Assembly: GCA_048213135.1 (NCBI GenBank)
Contig: PS015382.1
Span: 1-30,987 of the forward strand
Direction of reading: 5' to 3'
DNA: 30,987 nt
Source of the DNA: Reclinomonas americana ATCC 50394
Taxonomy: Eukaryota; Jakobida; Jakobea; Jakobida
Below the pieces are notes generated by a model that worked only from the letters and a program-made list of their open reading frames with translations, did not search any database and was not told the origin of the DNA. How positions within the stretch are numbered: the stretch's first letter is position 1; each line of letters starts with the position of its first letter. Both the position numbers and the translations under genes were made by a program. Shown piece by piece: positions 24,010 through 30,987 of this stretch.

Positions 24010-24439
24010 GCATGACAGAAAAGCACTCTTCTTTGTTTCTTGTGGACTCACCAGAGCACATGGCAAAGTGCTGTGTGATGCGACTGCACATGGCCTGGAA
24101 GACACTGTCGTGCAGGTGCTCCAAGTACGATCGGAATGCGCTGTGTTGGTGTGTGAGTGAGACAGAGACGTGCAACACAAATGATCACACACACACGCAC
24201 GTGTCAAAGGCCTGATAGGTGACCACGCGACTCTCCTGGAACTGTCGCAAGCGGGCGAGAATGAGGAGAGGAGAGAGGGAGGAAGCAGCCGCCTGTGTGT
24301 ACACACATGTGAGTAAGAGACAGAGAGAGTCACTCGCATGCACACACTCTCCCTCTCACACACAAACCTCGTCAGAGACATCAATCAGAGGCGGCAACTC
24401 TGGCAGTGCCGCCTCGGTGAGTTCATGCATGCAAGCCAT
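23011..24439 (-). CDS. REX1B-domain protein
   Basis: Homologue of the REX1-B DNA-repair protein of Chlamydomonas and human REX1BD, small helical proteins of unknown mechanism. Exons: 24368-24439, 24201-24292, 24052-24140, 23011-23531, giving about 257 residues. The match is the pattern LARLRQFQESRVVTYQAFDT, then YLEHLHDSVFQAMCSRITQHFAMCS, then an amphipathic region ending LADLIRSLQEGERDKL, all at the expected spacing. The C-terminal part (QAIDTINDVLEEIRYAEAEL) parallels the family's last helix. A His- and Glu/Asp-rich insert lies between the last two helices. The intron 23532-24051 contains the 227-N gap and long (GA)n tracts. Confidence 0.78.
23549..24007 (+). repeat. Compound microsatellite with internal gap
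   Basis: A (GA)n tract (23549-23581), a short unique stretch, a 227-N gap (23625-23851), irregular ACGT/ACG units (23852-23936) and a (GA)n tract of about 70 bp (23937-24006). All of it is inside an intron of the REX1B-domain gene. The sequence after each GA tract is similar (both begin GTGAGCAT), suggesting a local duplication across the gap. Confidence 0.9.
23625..23851. other. Assembly gap, 227 N
   Basis: The gap is inside a compound microsatellite in the REX1B-gene intron, so it is probably unresolved simple repeat. Confidence 1.
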
Positions 24440-24612
24440 GGCGTGTGGAAGGGCGAAGAACGAGGAATGAAGAACAACTGGCGGACAACTCGTCGTAGGA
24501 CTTTCGTTTGCTAACAAACATCATGTGGCCGTATATTACCGGCGGATAAACAAAGGGATGTGTGTGGTGGATGACAGAAGGAGAGCAAGCTCTCCGCGAA
24601 AAGGGATTTGGG

Positions 24613-27334
24613 TTATTCGCAGACGATTTCCACGGTCTTGGAGGCGGGTGGCGCTCTCCAGCCGGTGGCCATCCAGCGACACAGTTCCTGCATGTCGCGC
24701 CGACCCTCGGGCGCGTAGCGGAACCACACGTGCCTGGTGGGGGGAGAGCAGAAGGGTGAGGGAGGGCGGAAGGTCATTGGAGAATGGGGAGAAGAAAGGG
24801 GGGCGCACGCACCACACGTGGAACACTGGTGCAAGGCGGAAGAGAGTCGGGAAAATGAGCAAGAGTCAGGAGAAGACAGCATGGCACATACTCAACTTCC
24901 TTGGAAGATCTGTGATGGAGGCGGGTCAGAAGGGATGATAGGGTGAGACAGGACTGCAGCAACACAATCACACTTGCCTTCAGATGCGAGTTCACGCCGG
25001 CCTCCACGGCCCTCTCGTGCAGCTACAAAATAAGTGAGCACAGACACGGGGAGAGGGGCGCCACTCACAAGCAATATCGCGGCTCACCATTCTTGAGTCG
25101 TCCAGGATCTGTTCGTCGCTTCCCACGTGGATGTACCTGTGGCGAGCCGCGGCGATGAGGCGCCATGCACATTTCGCTGAGTAATGCACTGGGGATGTGA
25201 CACGAAACATGGGAGGGAAGCCCTCGTATTTGCCGTACAGGGGCGAGTACAGTGGATTGTATCTTGAATCGTGTCCTGCATTCACAGGGTCACGCACGTG
25301 CAGGCGGCACTCTCCCTCTGTGCCACGAAGCAACGCAACTGATCATCTCATCGATCGGATATCCTGCATGTCGCGCACAGTCAGCAAAAAGGAAGGCAAA
25401 CACGGCCGGTACAGCAATAAGCTTCACGTACCGCTTGGGGAATACAATACAGCATCTGCCGACAATCACAAGGAGGAAATGAGAAAGGGAGGAGAGGGAG
25501 AACGAGAGGATGCAGAGGCGGCGAACCGATATCCTTTTTCGTGACGCCAGTCTCCTTGTCGCACGAGATATCGGTCCAGGGGGCGATCAGAGCCACGCGG
25601 CTCGGCAGTCCCAGTGGTGTATTGTCGACGTATTCGATGGAGGCCAGCGAGTCGCGTCTGCCACTCGCAGTGGGTGCCGGTGCGAAATGTGCTTCAGACA
25701 ACAATGCAAAACGCAACGAACGAAGTGGCGAGTTCTCCGAGGCACTGCTATTGTTGCTGCCGATGACGTGCACCTCATGCGGATGGCGCAGTCGCACGCG
25801 CGGGTCAATAGCGTGTGATCGGCGCTTAAGTCGACGCTGTACGCGCGAACAAACCTCTCAGAAACATGTTGGATGTCGAGGAGGGTACAAAGTGAAGGAA
25901 ATGTACCTGTATCTCGTGCATCACCAGCAGCGAGAGTCCGCCGCCTGCCGAATCGCCTGCGCAACCGAGGGTTCAGCCACAAGCGTCACTTTTGTCCACT
26001 CACACGCACACATACACACCAAAGAAGACGACATTTTCGGGACGGATCTGCTTCTCGCACAACAGCCATTCGTAGCAGTCGGCGGAGAAACGCACAATGT
26101 CGTGCAAGTACGCCTCTGCAGACGCAAAAAGTGAGGGCATTGGTTGGGAAAAGTTCGTCGCTCCCCCACACACTGCGCTTTCACGCACCTGGGGCGAGCG
26201 GGTACTCGACGGCAAACACCGGGAAGCCCGTTTCCTGAAAGATGAACTCATCTGCACGACGAGTGTCATGCGAGCGAACCAACAACAGCACCGACAGCAA
26301 ACGACAAGCACGTAACATAGCTGGCGATACGTCTCCACCGAGCCTACAGCAGCAGGACATTCGAGTGAGCATGCACACAAACGGGAGAGAGACAAACGGA
26401 GCAGTCTGGCTGTTGATGCGCAACTGAAGCCTGTTGCAATAGTTTTCGAACACAACAGCGCGTGAGAAGAAGCACACGACAGTGGAGGTGAGGCAGGCCA
26501 AGCACGCAACAATAGGCGCCACCATGCGTGGCAAACACCACCGTCTGATCCGGTCCGAGACGCAGCGGATCTTTGCCCGACCACACAAACTCGCCATCGA
26601 CCAGTGCCGCGCCCTCATCGTCGCGAATGAGAACCTTCTCAAAGCGCACATCTACACTCACACGCACAGCGTGAGAGAAGAAGAAGAAGGGGCGCAAGGA
26701 GCAGTGAGAGACAGTGACTGACCGCGACTGCACGGGAAAAGCGCATCAAATCGCCGGAAAGCTCTCCGCTCCTTCTCCATGTCCTCAGGCGGAGTCTCGC
26801 GTCGCGTGCGGTTGCGGTACAGCAGTGACTTGATCGCGAGGAACTCCTCCGTGTGCTGCACTCACACAAACAAACAAACAAACACAGTCACGACACATGA
26901 GAGAGACAGAGAGAATCAGTGACACACGTGCACGCAGTGTGCTCACCTGGCCAACAACACCAGGCGGTCTTGTCTTGCCTGCGCGAATCTGACTGCGCTC
27001 TCTCTGTGTGCGTGTGAGTGTGTGAGGTGACATTGGTGATAATGCGCAGTCAAAAAAACACACGCTCTCCACGCAACTCGCAACAGGCACACAAACACAG
27101 TGCGCACCAAGAACGCAAACAACCTGNNNNNNNNNNNNNNNNNNNNTGAGAGAGAGAGAGTGAGTGTGAGTGTTTGTGTGAGAAAGTGTGTGTTTGGTTG
27201 TGACAAGCACAACGCAACGACTTGCGAAAGGCGAAACACACAATGACAAAGGCCAGTGAGGTGAGCGCAGTGGGCCAAATCCACACTGGCACCTCGCGCA
27301 GCCACTGCACCATGTCGCTCCACCAGCTCGACAT
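24613..27334 (-). CDS. Membrane-anchored HSL/AADAC-type alpha/beta hydrolase
   Basis: Likely ester or lipid hydrolase of the hormone-sensitive-lipase family. Exons: 27219-27334, 26947-26992, 26723-26855, 26511-26651, 26312-26343, 26189-26234, 26020-26115, 25907-25956, 25527-25836, 25432-25455, 25340-25363, 25209-25275, 25088-25136, 24974-25022, 24888-24909, 24613-24733, giving about 441 residues. Residues 15-36 form a hydrophobic N-terminal anchor. Oxyanion motif HGGAY (141-145), VEYPLAPE, nucleophile Ser206 in GDSAGGG, acid in VGSDEQILDD (369-375), and candidate catalytic His403 in MHVWF. SPLYGKYEGFPPM is typical of the family. The 22-nt exon before the last exon was picked only because it closes the phase. 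A 60-nt in-frame stretch (25658-25717) starting GTTGCG may also be an intron. Confidence 0.85.
27127..27146. other. Assembly gap, 20 N placeholder
   Basis: The gap is in the first intron of the hydrolase gene beside a (GA)n tract. Coding sequence is not affected. Confidence 1.
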
Positions 27335-28032
27335 TTGTGTGTGAGTGTGTGCGAGAGAGTGAGAAGCGCGTGCTGGTTAGGACGTTTTGTGGTTTTTCGA
27401 CAAGCAAGAAGTCTGAAAATTATCGGAGCCTTCGCGCTAAAAACAGAAAAAGACAGAGGGGCGAGCTCGTCGGCAGGGTGGTTCCTCCCATGACTGACTT
27501 CAAGAAGTGGAGTCGCTTCTGGTGAAACAACAAGGCGGCTTCGAAGTCGAAGAACTTCGATATTCTTCGAATTCTATGTGCGGCGCTCGATTGCGAGTCA
27601 AGTGTGTTCAAGGCTGGCCTAACTGGACGGGGTAGCTAACGTGGAGCTGCTGACAGAACGCACAGCAGTTCAACAGTCGAGCTCGGCGTGTCGACAAGCA
27701 CGAAGTTCGAATTTTGGACAAGATATCGATCTCACTGCACCCCTTGTTGCTCCTCTCGGGAAGATATGGCAATGAAACAGGAGAATTCTACGTCTAGCGG
27801 CACTGTTTGCCACCACCGCAGTCGGGCAGAGGACTTGCAGACTCGTTGGGTTCGAAAACGCGATTGTCCATCCGCCCTCTCTCGCGCCCTTCTTCCCGAC
27901 CCTCGGTTGACCATGGGCGGCTGGTAGCCATGAACGGTGGTGTACGTGGAAAAACGAAACAGTCTTCGAAGACAAGAGGTTACGTGGACTACATTCCAGT
28001 GTGACATCCGCACCGAGTTGAACGGGCGCTGA
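27335..28032. other. Intergenic stretch without a supported gene
   Basis: This 698-bp interval holds the hydrolase promoter (right of 27334) and the 3' end of the NTPase gene. Short ORFs on both strands show no recognisable protein. It contains five TTCGAA palindromes (27540, 27566, 27706, 27851, 27965), one extended to TCTTCGAAGA. It lacks the (GA)n/(CT)n tracts found elsewhere in non-coding DNA here. Confidence 0.6.
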
Positions 28033-29601
28033 TCATGAATCACGTGCCCTGCTGGACCTGAGGAAATAGTTCCTTACTGCAACAGACGCAAAACCAACTC
28101 GAGAACTACCTATCTGACGAAAGAGACCCGTCGACGGGGCGAGCAAATCTGACAGAAGAGCTGCAGTTGCCGACTCGTGTTGCGCCGGGCTGTCGTCCCC
28201 CCAGTGGCGAAGTTGAAGGGCGCGACGAATAGCTTGTCGAGCATCAGCCAGTGAGATCGAGTCGCTTCGGTCAAGTGCTGCTTCCGGAACACGTCTTGGC
28301 ATGCTCGCAGTGGCAGCAGACGCCTCTAGCAAACGGTGGATCAGCGCCTTGGCCCCGATGGCCTGTATCGTGATGCCACTTCCGGGAATCAGTCCCCAGG
28401 GTCGTAAGCGGTGCTCCAAGTATGCGTCGACGCGCCTCACAGCATCCTGCCTGAAAGCCAGGTCAGCTTGCAACTTGGAGATGTCAGGCCTCGCGATCGG
28501 CGGCGGAGGAGGTGGGGAAACATCCTCAGAGCGCCCCAGCTCTCGTCGCAGATGCATGAGAAGGTCCAAGTCGCCACCCACCAGATCGTAGATGGTTTCT
28601 ATTTCCGAGGAGTCGAAGCTGGAGGCCAGCAGGTCACGGCATTCTTCCAGGGTCCAAGGCGGCCAGTCGAGGACGACGATGCGCGGTGAGATATCGCCAG
28701 TCCATTTCTCTGGAGCGGACGTCGTGAGTGACTCTGCCACGCGTACGCACCCTGACAGCATCACGAAACGGAGTGCAATAAGTTGGTCCGCGCTGGTGAC
28801 GACCAAGACGAAGCGCACGTGCGAAGCAAGGTCCTTGACGAAGGCACCGAATGACGCAAGTGCCTGATGCCCACAACAGCAGCAAACATTATCACAAAAG
28901 GCAATAGATGCACAGCCTCAAACACATGCATACCTCACGCCCCTCGAGACGATTCACGCCATCAATCACAAACACCGGCTTGTGATGCGATTGCTCTGCG
29001 AACCGCAGCGCTGCCTGACGGACCAAGTTGAACGTGCCCAACACGCTTGGCGTCTCCGTTGACACGAAGAGATGGCGCGGAAAATGGAATCGCGGCGCGA
29101 ACGGGGTGCTGAGTACGTGCGCAAGCTTCCTCTCATCTGCATCCACCACGTCGCGTTCAATGCACGCGCACATTGATGAGAATGCACGGTCTTCTCACCG
29201 TCGATGCGAGCTCCGGCAGAGTCGAGAAACACCACACCGGATTGACCGGCGCAAAGCTCTTTCAGAGTGGTAGTCTTGCCACTGTACGGGTCGCCGACGA
29301 CAGCGAACACCGAATCATCGTTGCCGAGTGGTGATTTCGGGTGGAGACAACGCACGATGCGATCCATCTCCACGGACGCTCGTCGGCACACAGGCCGCAC
29401 ATTGAGTGGGCGCTGCTCGGCTTCACCTCGTTAGACTTGCTTCAGCTTGCGTGCACTGCCTTCCCTCGTGCTCACCGGAGAGGAGAAGCCGGCGAGAAAT
29501 GCGTTTGCGTGCTCCTGATGTTGCTTGTAGAGGCCAAGCAGGCCCACACAACAGACGACTCCGACAGCAGCCACAGGCCCCCACGCTTGTTTAAACCACA
29601 T
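28033..29601 (-). CDS. Membrane-anchored P-loop NTPase (AAA+/STAND-like)
   Basis: Nucleotide hydrolase of unknown role, about 457 residues. Exons: 29476-29601, 29199-29412, 28934-29136, 28033-28863. Exon 1 codes a hydrophobic N-terminal segment (about residues 8-24, PVAAVGVVCCVGLLGLY), a likely membrane anchor. Walker A is GDPYSGKT (82-89) and Walker B is VFVID (168-172). A following strand, FVLVVTSAD, and the segment VVLDWPPWTLEECRDLL resemble sensor and helix regions of archaeal-type ATPase_2/STAND proteins. A poly-Pro linker precedes a helical C-terminal domain with no recognised motif. The introns are 62-70 nt and lack simple repeats. An alternative start is ATG 29367, which would drop the anchor; 29601 is preferred because the phase closes and the start faces the macro gene. 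Confidence 0.72.
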
Positions 29602-29688
29602 GGGAGCACACGAGGGAGAGGGGGAAACGGAGAGGGAAACGGGTGATTTACAGTAAGTGATTGTCCTTGCTCTTGTCCCACCGCGACC
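29602..29688. promoter_or_regulatory. Putative bidirectional promoter, NTPase/macro
   Basis: 87 bp between divergent start codons, purine-rich on the + strand near the NTPase side. Inferred from position. Confidence 0.5.
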
Positions 29689-30294
29689 ATGTCCTCGGCC
29701 GGCAGCGAGCTATCACGCACGACCCTCCCCTGCGGCACCGAGCTGGTGGCCATGGGTGGCTCTCTCCTCGACTTCCACGGCGACGCAATCGTGAACGCGG
29801 CGAATGAGGGCGGAGTGACCGGGTTCGGTATCGACGAGATGATCAACCGCGCCGCCGGCACCGTGGACATCAAGGCTGCACGACGTGAGTTTGGTGGCAT
29901 TCGCACAGGCGAGGCCAAGGTCACGCCGAGCTTCGAGCATACGCGAGTCAAGTGGATCATTCACGCGGTGGGGCCGGTGTTTCGAGCCAATCGAGTGGGT
30001 GGCAACGTGGGGGCGGCGGAGGGCGAGGAGCTGTTGGCGCAAGCGTATCGCAGTGCGCTGGCACGCGCGCAGGAGCTGCAAGTGGGCACGATCGGGTTTT
30101 GTTTGCTGAGTGCGGGTGTGTTTCGTGGCGAGAAGCCGCTGGAGGAGGTGGTGCGGGTGGCGTTGCGGGCGATTGCGGGGGCGGCGTATGCGGAGTTGCG
30201 CGAGGTTGTGGTGTACGCGTACACGGCGGAGGAGCAGGAGTTTTTGCGGAAGGAGATGGTGGGGATGGCGGAGCCGGAGGAGGTGCACTCATGA
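29689..30294 (+). CDS. Macro-domain protein (ADP-ribose binding, MacroD-like)
   Basis: Single-exon gene, 201 residues, essentially one macro domain, which binds ADP-ribose and in the MacroD branch hydrolyses mono-ADP-ribose or O-acetyl-ADP-ribose. Visible signatures are GDAIVNAANEGGVTGFGID (31-49), matching the adenine/ribose-binding Asp and the Asn-containing loop, and LLSAGVFRGEKPLEE, matching the usual TGVFGYP phosphate loop. The glycine run of MacroD (GGGGVD) is changed to GVTGFGID, so catalytic activity is uncertain. The only clear intronless gene here. Its second half is strongly biased to GCG, GTG and TTG codons. Confidence 0.9.
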   Translation: MSSAGSELSRTTLPCGTELVAMGGSLLDFHGDAIVNAANEGGVTGFGIDEMINRAAGTVDIKAARREFGGIRTGEAKVTPSFEHTRVKWIIHAVGPVFRANRVGGNVGAAEGEELLAQAYRSALARAQELQVGTIGFCLLSAGVFRGEKPLEEVVRVALRAIAGAAYAELREVVVYAYTAEEQEFLRKEMVGMAEPEEVHS

Positions 30295-30482
30295 AACTCA
30301 GACTTGTGTTGATCACGCTGGCTGGCCGTGGATATATCGTTGCTCAGTGTCGTATGCCATGCATGACCTGTGAATTCTTCATCGCCTCACTTGTCTGAGT
30401 CGGTCGGGAAGCGACAAATGGATCGACATGGATCGCAACACAGTGCCAGTCATCATGCACTTGTCTGTTCAACGCTGTAGCG
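30295..30482. other. Convergent intergenic spacer
   Basis: 188 bp between the macro gene stop and the stop of the small unknown gene. No gene or repeat is seen. Confidence 0.6.
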
Positions 30483-30848
30483 TCACAGTTCGCCAAAGGC
30501 GTTAACGTTGAGCTCTGCATCTCGCTTCCGATCCCTCTCCGAGAGGGATTGCAGCAGCCTGACGAGCGTGCAAATCTCGAGGCACCAGAAGCGATGGATG
30601 TTCGGATATTGCTTGATGTGCTCGGCGGCGTCTCGCATGTCTCGTATGCGCCTCTCGAGCGCATCGTGATCGTTGCGGTGATGCTTGCCCCAAGCGCTGA
30701 GGCTGCGCCGGCGAGCGGCAACAAATTGCTCTTCGCCAAACAAGTCGGGCAAGTACGTCAGACGAAAGAACCTCGGCACAGTCCGCCACCGAAGCAGCAG
30801 CGATGGGGCACCTCACGATAGTAGGCGCACCACTGGAGGCACCGTCAT
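30483..30848 (-). CDS. Small protein of unknown function
   Basis: Proposed two-exon gene: 30817-30848 and 30483-30771, giving about 106 residues, starting MTVPPVVRLLSFF. The phase closes over a 45-nt intron that starts GTGAGG and ends GAG. The N-terminus is basic and hydrophobic, like a mitochondrial targeting peptide. The rest is rich in Arg, Glu and His with a likely helical hairpin (FWCLEICTLVRLLQSL near the C-terminus). I do not recognise a family. The exon could instead be the last exon of a longer gene to the right; the acidic and basic content and the absence of stops over 96 codons argue that it is coding. Confidence 0.42.
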
Positions 30849-30905
30849 CCTGTGAGCGAAAGCGAGTTACTCTTTGACAAGCACATATGTAAGTGCACTT
30901 GTGTG

Positions 30906-30906
<1 letters not shown>

Positions 30907-30946
<40 letters not shown>

Positions 30947-30956
30947 GTTCGTTCGT

Positions 30957-30987
<31 letters not shown>
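30907..30987 (+). repeat. Compound microsatellite at the window end
   Basis: (CT)n at 30907-30942, three GTTC units, then (CGT)n from about 30958 to the last base. Nothing else is visible to the right. Confidence 0.95.

Noticed and set aside
23539-24215. Overlapping ORFs made of Arg-Glu or Leu-Ser repeats
   Set aside because: They are translations of (GA)n and ACGT microsatellites and of N. The region is an intron of the REX1B-domain gene.
24910-24977. GC-AG intron with donor AAG/GCAAGT at 24977
   Set aside because: The donor looks like a classical GC site, but the frame then cannot be closed to the last exon. GTGTGA four bases further on closes the phase, so the GT donor was preferred. cDNA could still reverse this.
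27540-27575. Heat-shock element reading of the GAAG/CTTC array
   Set aside because: The GAA and TTC units are not spaced at the five-base period that heat-shock factor needs.
27688-27927. 79-codon plus-strand ORF in the intergenic stretch
   Set aside because: No recognisable domain, no homologue in mind, mixed composition, and an overlapping ORF of similar size on the other strand.
1-30987. tRNA, rRNA, transposase or reverse-transcriptase genes
   Set aside because: Looked for by eye on both strands and none could be supported.

Overview
The window is nuclear DNA from an intron-dense, gene-dense, GC-rich eukaryote. Eleven genes are interrupted by about 98 GT-AG introns, mostly 55-90 nt and often full of (CT)n or (CA)n repeats. 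One further gene is intronless. The axonemal dynein regulatory complex subunit DRC3 implies a flagellated organism. I read it as a microbial eukaryote (protist or alga) but cannot place it further. The assembly has six N runs, three of them exactly 20 N (placeholders).

Layout. 1-9888 (minus): the first ~2,300 residues of a giant ubiquitin-ligase-like protein of the MYCBP2/highwire or ZZEF1 type, in about 30 exons, running off the left edge. 10060-12350 (minus): DRC3. 12439-14342 (plus): the glucosyltransferase ALG6. 14463-17911 (minus): STT3, the catalytic subunit of oligosaccharyltransferase. 18017-19020 (plus): the retromer subunit VPS29. 19255-21271 (minus): a class II-type histone deacetylase. 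21466-22985 (plus): a divergent actin-related protein. 23011-24439 (minus): a REX1B-domain protein. 24613-27334 (minus): a membrane-anchored HSL-type alpha/beta hydrolase. 27335-28032: an unexplained intergenic stretch. 28033-29601 (minus): a membrane-anchored P-loop NTPase. 29689-30294 (plus): a macro-domain protein. 30483-30848 (minus): a small unknown protein. The window ends in a compound microsatellite.

How the genes relate. ALG6 and STT3 are adjacent and convergent. They act in one pathway: ALG6 adds the first glucose to the lipid-linked oligosaccharide and STT3 transfers the finished glycan to protein. Otherwise the set is housekeeping (endosomal retrieval, cilium, deacetylation, DNA repair, lipid/ester hydrolysis). 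Four gene pairs diverge from intergenic gaps of 87-194 bp, so shared bidirectional promoters are likely.

The exon models were built by hand. At nearly every junction the reading phase closes across the intron and the joined protein matches its family, so most boundaries should hold. The strongest unusual signal comes from those junctions: about one intron in five begins with GTTGCG, usually GTTGCGT, rather than GTGAGT or GTGCGT.
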